A stretch of DNA of 64,000 nt, taken from Chrysoperla carnea (Eukaryota > Arthropoda > Insecta > Neuroptera > Chrysopidae). Each line of letters starts with the position of its first letter. Position 1 is the stretch's first letter. Where the stretch lies: contig NC_058337.1 in NCBI RefSeq assembly GCF_905475395.1, forward strand, positions 97,458,368-97,522,367, written 5' to 3'. This document shows, piece by piece, positions 25,252 to 38,600 of this stretch. A model generated the notes under the pieces. It did not search any database, was not told the DNA's origin, and saw nothing but the letters and a program-made list of their open reading frames with translations. The position numbers and the translations under genes are program-made.

Positions 25252-25993
25252 AAGGTTCACCACTTCAGCGTTAGAGTCTACTTAGACAGAACGGACCCTA
25301 GGGGACTAGATCTATGAATTTGACTAACATTTTATTATTTTAAACCATTAGCAGTCGTCGTTTCACCAAATATTCAAAACATTTTTCTATAAATTTTCCA
25401 TTCAACAATTTCAAAATGATTTTAAAAGTGTTCTCAATTGACGACGCTGGGCACTAATGTTTTAATACAGTAATATCGTATAAAAAAGAGATTAAATTCG
25501 CGTTAAAGTGAGGTTAATAAGAAAGAAACAATAAATTTTAGTTATTTATTTGTTATAAATTTCACAGAAAATAGATTTAAATGTTTAATAAATATAAATT
25601 GTAAATAACTAAACAAATATTATCCCTTTTAAGTGTACCTTGAATTCTCTGCTGTAGGAAACTCAGTACACTTTAATATAGAACTTTAAATAATTTTTAA
25701 AGTAATTTGGAAAAGTTGATAAATAAAAGACTTATTTTAGTTTTATAGAAATAAAGAAATGTAAATAATCAAACTTGTCTGTTATTCATAATAGTTAAAT
25801 AAAGTGTCGTTAAATTTCCTATTCCATATCAGCGGTAGTTATGCTAAAAGTAAATTTTCGCACACTCAACGACTGCAAGTTATTTCCATAAATTATCTTA
25901 AGTCGCTAGACGTTTAAAGGGCAGCATATTTTCTCAATGCATATATCTTTTCTTGCTTAAAAAATCTTTCTTACTAGTACATACAATATAACG

Positions 25994-26556
25994 ACTTAAT
26001 CCGGACAACTTAGTTAAAAAACTAGCGGTAAGTTAACAATAATTCGCATACAGCTGTAAATTGGTACAGATGCTGGAAACACTATTACAAATATAATTCC
26101 TACATCGATCCTACATCCGCTAAACAATTTATTCATGGTTGAAGATCGATATTATCGGTTGTTTACTTTTAAAACGTTGGGTTCGGGAAAAAATTGTAGA
26201 TAAGGCAATTATCTAAAAAAAATTTTAAATAAAAGAGATGACGAGACTCTACCTCACAGGTGATGGGGAATTCCGTGCATACGACTTAATTTTTACTTAT
26301 GCAGGACAAGACTTATTTTTTCAACTTTCACAATTGCTATATCTGAGAAATGGTGATTCTTAGAATGAAAATGTCAGAACAATTTTTGTGGATTGTTGCA
26401 GGATCTACAATTTTTACCTGGTCTATTTTTATGATTACCATTGGCTAGAAAAATGCAATAAACCTGTAATTTTGGTTTGGCGATGTAGGATCGATGATAC
26501 CAATTATGAGCTCTTTGGGATTAATTAAAATGTGTACTTTGTCCGGATTAATTTCT
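25994..26556. mobile_element. Possible MITE with TTAATCCGGACAA termini
   Basis: TTAATCCGGACAA at about 25997 is inverted at about 26540, and ATCGATCCTACATC at about 26105 is inverted at about 26487. Symmetric spacing of two pairs suggests an old element with TIRs. The rest has diverged and there is no ORF. Confidence 0.45.
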
Positions 26557-26660
26557 ATGACAGCCTGGGTGGCAAGTGTGCGGATGTCCTAGGGACTTTT
26601 AAGTTCCTAATTTTTGTCGTTTTAATAAATTTATAATTATAAATTAAACAAAGTCTGCTT

Positions 26661-29600
26661 CTACAGGTCAATAACAGGTCCTTCAATAAAAACTCCTGGA
26701 ATTAATTCCATTGAACCAACTACCTCCGATGTGCAGTTTCCATTCATCAAATTTTCTTTAGAAGTTGACTTCACTCTACTTTCATAAATAACAGTATTTA
26801 AATTTTTGTCAGGCTCAATAAACTCATCGTCATCATAATTATTGTAAATTTTTCTGGGTGGTGATTTTGTACGGTACTCGTTAATAGGTACTCTAAAATC
26901 ATTATCATTTCTTCTACGTGTTGGAGTAAGATATTCTTCCGAAGGTTCTTGGCGCGGTGAACGTTTCATTGACTCACGGTTATAATTAGTTTTCCTTAAC
27001 ATTCCTTGAAAGTTGAAAGGTGGGTCGTCTTCATTGAGATTATTGTTACTTCCCGTTTTTCGACCAATTAATTCCAATTCTTTGATTGGATTTATGGTTG
27101 GCTTATTTATAATAAATCGTGAGGGAGAATTACTAAACTCGAAATCTTGAGTAGGTGGTGATCTGTTATGAATAGTTCTAGCTGGACTCGATGTATAAAT
27201 GTTCCGTTTTGCTGGTGATGGATAATATGAAGTAGTTTCTTTCAATTGATTTATTGGAACATTGGGATCACGACAAAATGGTACGTTTATTGGCGGCTGT
27301 GATATTTTTTGGCTGATATATGGTCCATGTTGCGTATTTGTATTTGATGTTATGTCAATATTTAATGACTGAGCAACTTGACTTGCTATTGTATTACGCC
27401 AGCGTAAAGGTGCATCCCAATCTTCGGTACCATCTTCAGTAGTCGTTGGCCTGTTACCAAAAACAAAAACAAAGATAAAAAACATCACAAACTTTTGTAG
27501 GAATAAAAATAATCTTATTTATTTAAAGTAGTGTGAAAATGTAAATTCGGTTCTGAACGGAACGAATAGGGAAGTTATCTCTACCCGTTAAGGAAAAATA
27601 TCCTAGGTGAGTAATAATTTGATCAGAGCCAATTGGTCTGGATTACAACAGTTATGCCGCCCAAAAGCCATAAAAACGCAGAAAAAAACGGTTGTGAATT
27701 TATAACACACTCCGCTCTTCCTCGATGAGCTTTGATACAGTGCATACGTCTACATTTTCGGAGAAAATATAACTAAAAGGCCTAAAACTAATAAACTTAC
27801 CCTTCGCTTGTATAAGGATCACACATATAACTAGTATCAAAGTATGGTAATTGATCAAATTTGAACGGTAATTTCCAAACAGTTGGTTTTTTATCAGTCA
27901 AGAATTCGCATAATATTGCTTTTGTGTTTATTTTATCCAAGTTTATAGAATTATTTGTTATTTGTAAATTCTGCACCACGTTTTGATTAAAAATATGCAC
28001 CTATAAATTAAAAAGAACGCTCAATATTGTTATTAGAAACTGAAGTATGGAAAATTTTGTTTTCATTTTGTCACAACTATAATTTAAATGAATTTTTTTC
28101 GAAATTATTTAAATGTATATTAAATTCTAGCATAGGTATTTAATAATAATATTAAGCTAGCACAATAATAATTTATTGGGGATATCACTATGTGAGTATC
28201 AGTGTGAATTCCATACTGTATACTGTATTGAAGAAATAGTAACATCAGCAATAGGTATGGCGCACGAGTCAATATGGGTATGACACCCATACTAGGCGAT
28301 ACCTACAAAACTTCTGGTGGATAGCCCTATTTAATACTGTAATATTACTAATGCTAACATAGATACTAATACCTGGATGACCGACGATCTTACTCGGTAT
28401 TTTTTTTAGTAAATCATGTGTTGCTTAACTACACCATCTACTGAAATCTAGCTTTAGTTGCAATGTCGATAATGCATTTAGTTGCTATCAATTTAAAAAA
28501 ATTATGGTATTGCTACTCCCCTATAGATGTGAGGAAAAGGCATTATTTTAGTTTTTCCTGAAAACACGGATAAAACGACGTTTTCTAAAAATGAAACCCA
28601 GCTAAATCGATTTTGTGCCCCAAAAATCCCCTGCATGCTAAATTTCACGAAAAACGTTGGAGCCGTTTCCGAGATTCCAGATATATATACAAGAATTGAT
28701 TGTTTAAATATATAAGATAAGATACGTATCTGTCACTATACCATACCGATATTGTAGTAAATGACATGCATTTCTTACCGTGTATTTGGGCAATGCTTGA
28801 TTTTAATTCACTTTTCAATTTTTTGTGTGTTCTACAATTTTTAAAACATGTTAGCTTGCTTAATATTAAGTTAGCACATGTTATACTATATTAAAGAAAA
28901 AAAAACGTAATTTTTTATTGGATTAACTTTGCCCTGCTAGAATATACTAACTATATGTACAAATAGTTTTATAGCAGTTACCAAGTGCGATATCTATTGA
29001 GACTTGTGCATACCTGTTGGGACAAATTCACAATATCTTGAAATTTGGCTGCTCGATAGTGTAATATTACTTGGAACATACTTTTGGTTTTCCATTTATA
29101 TACATATGGTCGAATGAAATTTGCTGTGTCTTCATTTAATTTACCCGAATGTTCTTGTATTAGTGGTTGATAAGTTTTCCGTACTGCGTAACCTCGATAA
29201 GCTAAAAATTGTTTAGTAGGTTTTATTGATTTGTATCTGTTGTTTGTACTTGAACTATTTACCTTTTTGAATAATTAATGCAGCTTGATCCTTATCGTTT
29301 ACGTCCAAAGTAGGAGCTGGTGCCTTTTGCTTTTTTTCTTTTAATTTTTTATCTACATTTCGTTTTGCCAAAAATGCTCGCATCATACTTTGTACCTTGA
29401 TAATTTTTTTCACTTGAGTTTCGTAGAGCCTGAAAAATTTTATATTTCTCATCAAAGTTCTACATAACTAGATTTGTTTATTATACCTTGCCAAATATTC
29501 CTCATTGTAATATTTAAGAAAAACTTTTGATTTTCCAATAGCCCATCCTTCCATTTTAAGTCGAACTAATAATAATCGACAATTTTCTTTAGAAATATCA

Positions 29601-32600
29601 ACATTTTCATCAAAATCAAATGCTAAAAATTTATATCGCCGAAGAAATTCATTAAAAGGAACACGATGTGGATAGCCATTTTGTCGTGCTTTTGCCGTAT
29701 CTAACACAGCCAACGCACGAATTTGTTGTCGTACTAAATCAGTTTGAAATCCTCTTGCAATACCTGATAAATCAGAGCGTATACATCGTACAAAATGTGT
29801 TCCACCACTTCCTGCACCAATTGCTAATGTCTTTAGTACTTCTAAACCCGTTGTTCGGAATATATGACTTGCAGTACGCATTTTACGAGTTTGGGAGAAT
29901 ATACTACCGGGTACATCAAAATTGACCTTCTACAAAAATAAATGAATTGAGTAAAGTAAATTAAACAATGAAATTGCTATTATATTACCCTAATTTTTTG
30001 GGCTTCTTTGACAACAGCTGCACTCCAGCGTGCTTTTCGTGTTGTATTTGCCATAACTGATTTTTCTTCGTCTAACGATAAATTACCTGTTTTAGTTAAA
30101 GCATTTGTGAAAAATTGTCGAATTTCAGTATGTTTTGACATTCGAAATACATCAATTACTTCTGGTGGTAGAAAATCACGATTTCGTTCGGGCATTTCTT
30201 TTACCGAATATTGTACAGTTCCAGTGTAATGTGCGACCGCGAATTCTCGTGTACTAAGAACTTTAATATGTGGAGTTTTTGATGAATTTTGCAATGCATC
30301 TAAAAAAATTAATTCGAGTAATTGTAATGATTTGAGTCCTTGCGATTCTACTGTATTTCATGTTACCTGTAATTGCTTGCCCTGTATAATAATTACGAGA
30401 TGCGTCATCAATATAGGAAAACAGCCCATATGATTTTGCTAAAAGTTCATCGACGGTGGCACGATTGTCGTAATATGTCATTGGTGGTGCTGGAACATGT
30501 TCTTCTTGTTGCTCCAACATTTCCCATGCAAAAACACGTTGAGAATAATGATATTGCATTTGTTCGTTAAAGGAATTGATAAAAAGTTGTTCGAGACGAT
30601 TCTCTTTATTGCATTCAAAACCAAAAAGATCCAAAACATTGATAATATATTTATCGCCACTAAAAATGATTTACATTCATTATAAAAATTGCAAGGTGTA
30701 TAGGGGAAGGTAATACAAGATGATCCCATTGGGTTAGATCACTCTATTCAGTCGAATGAAATTTTTTGGTAGATATAAAAATTACATAGCGTTCAATGCT
30801 GACTCTAATACTGATTAATTTTTTTCGTATTTAATTGAATAAAATGACTTAATTTAAATTTTCTAAAATAATTCAACATTGTTTGAAACGTAATATGGCA
30901 GTACCCAGATAAATAAAATGACATTGAAAAATGCTTTAGGACATGTTAACATTATGTTGAATATTTTTTTATTTATGAGCATTCTCCCTTAAAAGGATCA
31001 TATTTTACCTTCTTCACTGTACAAAATTTAAAAAATACGTACAAAACTGCACGGCCAAATGATAATTTATAATTAATTAAATTAATAATCCAGTCAACTA
31101 AGCGAGAATACAAATTATTCGCTAAATTATCTCTGGCATCCCTAGCTTCATCACTTGTATGTTTTTTTCTAATCGCAGTACCCTCTTGTATACTGCAATA
31201 ATTTGTGAGTGCCCAACTTAATTTTTTTTCGTCCAACTGCAATAATTCAGCAATTATGGTAATTTCTTCTGGATTATCAATTTCAGCAATTTTATCAGAA
31301 GTATCCTTAAATTGCACATCACCTAAGTGTAAAATTGCCGCTAGCACAGTCCAAATTACATCACAATGTGTTTCTTCTATGCCTAAATCTAGGAGATTTT
31401 GTTGAATAATTAAAAATTGTTTAAAATTTGATTTCGGATTATCACGTGGCCTAGACGATAATTTTGCTTTTGTATCCGGTAATCGAAAATATCTGTATGG
31501 TCTACCAGGTTGTAATTTATATTCAGATAATTTATTTTCGGCTTCCAAAGCATCATAAAAATAGTAGAAAATATGAAAATTGGCTTGAGACATATCTGTT
31601 GATGAAACACGCCACTTTTCAAGTTGATAAAGCCAAAATATGGCGCCGCTTATTTTACCAGCACTTCCAAACGTCGTCTGCGTTTGTAAAATGCATCTGG
31701 TTGAATTTGGATTTAAAGCTGACGATGCATTGGCAAAGCCATGTATCACTGTTATAGCTTTTAACACTTGCTCTCCACTCTTATTGTTTGGACTTTGCCC
31801 CAAGAATGCCAAATGTTCAATTAAGTGAAGAAATGACGTGGTTTTTCCCGACATACTTTCACCAGCCAAAACAATATGTTGAGGTTCTTCATGATGTAAT
31901 ACATCTTGAAATGCGCTATCTGCGACAGCATAAATATGCGGAGCATTATCCGATCGAGATTTACAGCAGTACTTGACGTGATACTAATCAAAAACAATAA
32001 AAGAACAATTGTTAAATGCGCAATTAACTATAACGTACTATAACGTTAGTTGTATTATAAAGTTAGTTGTAAGAATAATTGCTTATTTATGAACGATATT
32101 TTTTATATTTTCTAATCAACTTTATATGTATCGAAGACTGTGATCTTTCGAACCTAAGATAATGAATACTGTATGTTTCAATGTCGAATCACTTAATGTT
32201 TATTGCAATAAATCGAACATAGTAAACAAAATTTACTCACATCGTGGCTATAAATATCTTGTCTTTCATTTGGATTTAGCACTAACAAAACATCTCCGAT
32301 AAACGTATAAAATTGGCCAATATTCATTCGTTCTCGTAAAAGTGAAATAATACTTTCTTCTGTAAGCTTTTCTAGTGCTGCTAAATCTTCTTCAAGCATT
32401 GATTTGAGTTCACCATCTAATCCAGTTTTCAGCTTTTTCTTATATAAAATACATTCGGGTTTCTTCTCGGCATTTGTTGCAAAATCATTTTTTAACTGGC
32501 GCAATTCTTGTGCCAACTATATGTGGGAAAGAAATCAAGCATAACATAAAAAAATCAGATGATGGATACCAGAATTCATATCAACTACCTTCAAACTACC

Positions 32601-35600
32601 CTGATTTTGATATTTTTTTAAATAAAGATATTATACAAAAAACATCGTATGATAATAACTTTAATAATCAAATACATATGTCGGTTAAAATTCTCTAGAT
32701 AAACAAAACAGTTATTATCAACAGATGTGTAGAAAAGGGTTTAAAATTTCGGTTCACAAATGCGCTACAATTCGTGTTAGATAAGATGTTTTTCTTTATA
32801 TTCATACATCTGAATATTTTTAATAATTTCTAAAATGGGAGGAAATATTAGAGCAAAGTAGGACCATTTTACGATAGTTTTCTTTTAGAAGTAAAAATCT
32901 TTACTTACATAATAATCATTTTCTGGAAGATTTTCAAAAAATGGATGCTCCTGTATTTCAATCATAAATGGTCGATGTTCTGGATTTTTAATTAAACATT
33001 CAGACACAAAGTCATTGAAAATAACAGACCAATTAGAAGGGCGTGCAAATCCTGGCGGTGGATTACGAACAATTTGAAACATGGCACGTGTTGGATGATA
33101 ATCTTGAAATGGTGGTTTACCATCGGCTAGCTCAATTGCTGTTATTCCAACTGACCACACGTCAGCTCGACTTCCGTACCCACTTGACTGTCTAAAGAGT
33201 AAAATAAAAATCATTGTACGTTTATACAAAGTGTATGAAAAGCATTATTTACCCATCGCTTTGTAAGTGTTCGCTGGTAACAACTTCTGGTGCCATCCAA
33301 CATGGTGAACCAATACACGTTTTACGTTTACCTAGAGGTCCATCCAATTCACGGCATAAACCAAAATCCACCAATTTCACTTCTCCATTACTTGTCAATA
33401 AAATATTGCTACCTCGGATATCGCGATGCAACACATTCTTTTCATGTAAGAATATTCCAGCCTAAAGAAATGTCGAATTCATATAATATTTTTGTGAATG
33501 TTTTTTAGTAATTCAATATCTTTATCAAATGTTAACTGAAAAGCGTTCAACTAATGCTTATTGAACAGACAAATACTTTAAGGAAAGATATTTGAGGCAA
33601 CCCTGAAAATTCATGGCACATTTTATTACAATCATTGGGTGCAAAATCGGGGTCCTGATTGAAAAGTCATGTCGCATAGCCTCCTTGCACTCATGTGTCA
33701 CGTTCGCTGATGTGTAAAATTTCACCTGGTGTATAAAATGTCACATAAAATGGTACGTCTTTATCTAAGAGTAAGTATTAATTTTATTCTGTCTGCTTTG
33801 TATCCATTTTTGGATATTTACAAGAAACAATTTAAGTATGCCTGCCTAAAATTATGTGACTTTTTAGTTTTTGTTTTCTGGTAATTAATCAAGTCTGAGA
33901 TTTTATATTGAGGCATTACAAAAGGTTAAAATGTTACTCCAATTTTCCGGTTGCTTCGTACATCTTCCCTAAAATGTTTTACCTCTCTCACTATAAAGGA
34001 TTAAGAAATTGAATAAAAAAAATTCCATTTGGCGATTCCAAAGAGAATGTGATATACCTCAATATGTTCTTAAAAACCGCTCCACGGGGTAGCGATAAAA
34101 AATTGTAATTCTAGCACATATACAGTAATAATCCTAAAAAATTCTGCATACAGAATGTTGTTGATATCATGTTTATTTTCGTCAATTTTAGAAACATACG
34201 GTAACAAGTAGACAATATTGACACTATTTCGAAAGGTTGTGCGTTGGGATTTGTCTCTCCTTCGCAAAGGCTTCCGATTTCGTGATTCATATCTTTCTTG
34301 CATACACTTATGTACAAACAGAGGTAAACGTGAAACTTTCGTATGAAATGTCGAATTTGTCCCAGTTTGAACCAGTTCCCAGTCTATTCCAATATTTGAT
34401 AATTTCCAACGGAAATACCTATTTATAGCAAAAATGCTAGATACCGGTTTGTTACCAAACAATGGTTTACCGCGAGAATACTTTAAAGTAAAACAAAACC
34501 CTGAAGGTCCAATTAGATTATTATTTAATATCGCAAAGGTGACATCAATCTTAAATAAATAAATTTATAATTTATGTTACATAAATTTTATCATAAGGTT
34601 ATTAAACTTTTTTAAAAAGACATTAAATAGTTATAATTATTATATTTTTATTGGTTACAAAAAAAAGCTGATTAGTTAATGAACTGGTAATAATCTTTAC
34701 TGGATACTTACGGTACAAACATTGCTTGGCATTTTAATTGCAACAAATATGTTTTGTTTTTTTTTAACCATTTAACAAACAGAAATATTTATGTATTATA
34801 ATGAAGTCAAACAAATTAACTAAACACTATCATAGTCTTTTATATAAGGAGGTATGTAAATGTTTAGATTGGTCGTAAAAAAATTTTTAATAAAAAATAC
34901 TTTTTAAGGGGCAAGCTTTTATTTTACTAAAAAGTAGAAAATAATTCTATAAGCCACTCATACCCGATTATTTGTAAAAGCTTGAGGCGGTTAATTTAAA
35001 ATATCAAAAATGAAAGGGAACGCCTCATCTAGTCCACATGCCTTATTACTTTTCGATTAATCCTTGATATTAAGCGCCTCAAGATTTTACAAATAGTCGG
35101 GTATAAGTGACTTAAAGATAAAATTATTTTCTACTTTTTAGTACAATAAAAGCTTGTCCCTTAAAAAGTATTTTTTATTAAAATTTTTAATTTAAGACTA
35201 AAAAAATGTATTTATATAAAATGTAGTGGAAGCGATAGGAAAATCAGGACGGCGCAACCTTACCATGCGCCAGCTCAATCGGTTGAATATATCTACTTCA
35301 AAATTGAGTTCAACGAATCCACCGTAACATACATACATTGCAAGTTAAATAAAAGCTTTTAAAATAGCATTTACAGTAGTACGTTTGCAATAGACCAGAG
35401 AAATAGGAGAGTACGAGAATAAGTGGACGAGCTGCTAACACTGTACGACAAATTGGACTTTTTACAGTAGGGCTGACTAAAATAGCTATTTTCCATCGTC
35501 ATACTCACGAAATATAACGCCAAAACTATTTTTGATCTCCTACATTTGTTCTACGAGCTGATTTTTTGGTTCAAGGCTTCATTCTAAAGTTTAGTCTGAG

Positions 35601-38600
35601 AAACTTAGATTTTTACCAAGGCAGATACTCCTGCTGTTCTTAAACAGCTCCAAATGGTTCATGGAGTAGTGGCCGGGGATGGGCCAACCTCGTTTCGGTA
35701 TTATAACGGACCCTATGGTCTAAGGCTTTCCCACCCCAGGACAGCCACTCTAACCTAACCTAACCATAAGGTACATAAAGACAAAAGGTTTTTGGCCTCC
35801 TAAAATTATTCCATAAGCTGATTTTGGTTCATGGCTTCATTCTAATAGTGACTAACAGGGTAAACAACCTTCGAAATTTTGTTTTTCGAAGTATGTCGGC
35901 GTGAACATAGTCGGTTTGAATTTCGTAATTGCCTAGCGCTATGAGTTGTTCTCGAATTGAAAATGGAGGGTTATCATAACTCAGAAACGTCACATAATAG
36001 AAAAGTTTAGTTGCGACATTCGATTCAAGGGAGAGGAACCCTTTGCGAGCACAGCGGGTACTTATACATTCTAAACTTATGCCTGTACTTAATTGAGAGC
36101 CTCTGTGGCCGAAGGCCGAAGACCGCCTTATTGTCAAAAAGATGCAGTGAAAATTCAGTGAAAGTGGAGGGGGGGTTTGGTTAAAAAGCGGCAAGTGAGT
36201 TGAAAATAGTATGTGGTGGCTTTGTTTTTAAAGTTGAAATTTCTATATTGCGAGGGCTGTTGAGGGGAGATAAGTGAGGACAGACAATAATCTTCTTAAT
36301 GAATCAATGATTTTTTAAATGAATCATTTATTGAGTTCATTGAAATGAATCATTAACGCGGACGAATCCGCAGATAAAAGCTAGTATTTATACCTAACTA
36401 AAATCGAAAAAAGTGTATGGATTTGGTAATTTGACCCTGGTATTACATTTCACACAAAAGGGTATAAATTACTAATAGCTCAAAAATTTATTTGATATGG
36501 AAAATTCTATACGTAAAACAAATCTGAAAGTGTATAGACTGTTTATTGGACCACCGACAAGATTATAGCGAAGCAAATGGTATACCTACCTATAAAGTCA
36601 TTATTATCATAATTATAATATAGCTATTTAATAGCTGATAATTTGTGTTTAATAATAGTTAATTGTCATTTATGGTTTTTACATGTATTTTAATAATTAA
36701 AAACATTTAGAGATAATTTTTTTATAATCTCATGTATCAATTTTATAGTTTTTATACTTAGGTAAATTTATTATAAAGAAATTATTTACCTTGATTACTT
36801 CACGTAAAATATATGCAATATGCTCTTCAGACATTCGACGATTGTTGTTTAATAGACCATGCACAACATCCGTAATTGGTCCACCTTCACAATACTAAAA
36901 ATAAAAATCTTCATTAAAAACAAGTGAAAATAGCAACTAACAGAGTTAATTATTTGATATTTTGTTTGTGTTTGGATCAATGTTTGAATTTCACATATTC
37001 TTTATATTTGAGATTATAATTATTAATATTTTATTTAGGGACCATGTTATGTCCATATTTTAAAAGCTCAGTTCAAGATTTCTGAAGTCATAATCTTTAA
37101 AAAAATCCCCGGTCGAATTTATTCCATCCTAACTACTTATTATAATTTGACAAATGATATATCGTTGAAAACGTCTTGATCGTCCGCTGGTAATATGCTT
37201 TATGACGAAACATTAAATTGAATATGCGGCCCTCTAGAGGGCATAAAGTTGTGTACTAAAAACAAATTTTAATTAAGTAATACCGTGTTAGGTATCAAGT
37301 GAAAAGGTATAACTAAGGCACTGTTTAGTAAGCACCAAAATAGTTTAATTAAAATAAAGTTCAAAAACTAAAATCCCTCCGCCTAGTTCTTAAATGTAGG
37401 AAAACAAGAAAATATTTTCATCTAAATTGTTATGATAAGTATCTTAGTGGTTTCCTGACTGTAATGACGATTTACTTATCATAACAATTTCAGATGAAAA
37501 TATTTTCTTGTTTTCATACTTTTAAGAACGCGATTTTCTAGACGGAAGGATTTTAGTTTTTAACTTTATTTTCTTTAAACTATTTTTACTTCGTAGTTTC
37601 CATATGAATATGTCTTTTTGGGTGTAATTTTCCACCCATTATCACTACATTTTACAATATGATATTGTAATTATATACAGAATGTTCGATTTACTACTAG
37701 GCATATAAATATCACGAGTATGACAGAAACATGCGTTAAGCAATACATCAAAGTGAGAGGTATTATATACATGTGTTGAATCTTCGATATGCGTTGAGAT
37801 AGTTGTAAGACAGACGCTTGGAGAGTGGGAGTTTCTAAGTTGAATAGATGAACTACAACAGATAAGTCACGATACCAGTCACTTTTGCAATTTTATAAAA
37901 CACCTATAATACCTCTTATTTAGAGGCATTGCTTAACGCATGTACTCTGTCATACTCTTGATATTTATATGCCTAAATGTAAATCGAACATTCTGTATAC
38001 AACTATGTGGACTCTTTCTCATTTGAAGAATGCTTTTCTGACTTCCTACACTGATGTTTAATATTTATGATGATATTAATTATAGCGAATAAAAATCTGG
38101 ATGCGTTTAATATACAAAAAAAAAAGCTGTAACATATTCGATTCAATAAGATTAAAAAGTTTTAATACACACACGTATTAGTGCAAAGCATAACATAATA
38201 TGAAGATGATTTACAAAAAAAAAAACTTTTTGTTGTTAATATTCTGGTAGTGTGCAGCATTTCATAGTATATACACAGGCTGGTCCACTAAAAACGTAAA
38301 ATATTTAATCATGTACTTCGGGATAATAAGTTTTATGACAAAATTTTAACGTCTAAAGATTTCTTTCAAAAATATTCTATTCAAAATATTCAACAACTAT
38401 ACATCTAAGCAGAAAATAATTGGCACTAGCAATGTCTAATAATCTGTCTAATAGTATATCGTACCATGCAAGAATATCTAACTTAGAAACATCAGCGACG
38501 TCAGTTAGATATATGTGCATAAGATACTTTTGTTTGAAGATATTTTTAAGATACTTTTGTTTGAAGATATTTTTAAGATACTTTTGTTTGAAGATATTTT

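Larger units (their letters stand above)
24773..26660. other. Convergent intergenic region between integrin 2 and ninaC
   Basis: Both flanking genes end here, so it should hold two 3' UTRs. No coding exon is visible. It contains a hairpin MITE (24955-25251) and a weaker inverted-terminal element (25994-26556). Confidence 0.6.
33462..36789. other. ninaC intron 2 (3.3 kb)
   Basis: Spliced between the kinase exons ending at 36790 and starting at 33461. It contains a MITE, a TAACC-tailed repeat and a Helitron-like end. A 130-codon minus frame at 34462-34070 and a 121-codon frame at 36194-35829 match nothing I recognise and have no splice logic. Confidence 0.7.

Noticed and set aside
34070-34462. 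130-codon minus frame in ninaC intron 2
   Set aside because: Not needed for a complete NINAC protein, no recognisable motif, and surrounded by repeats.
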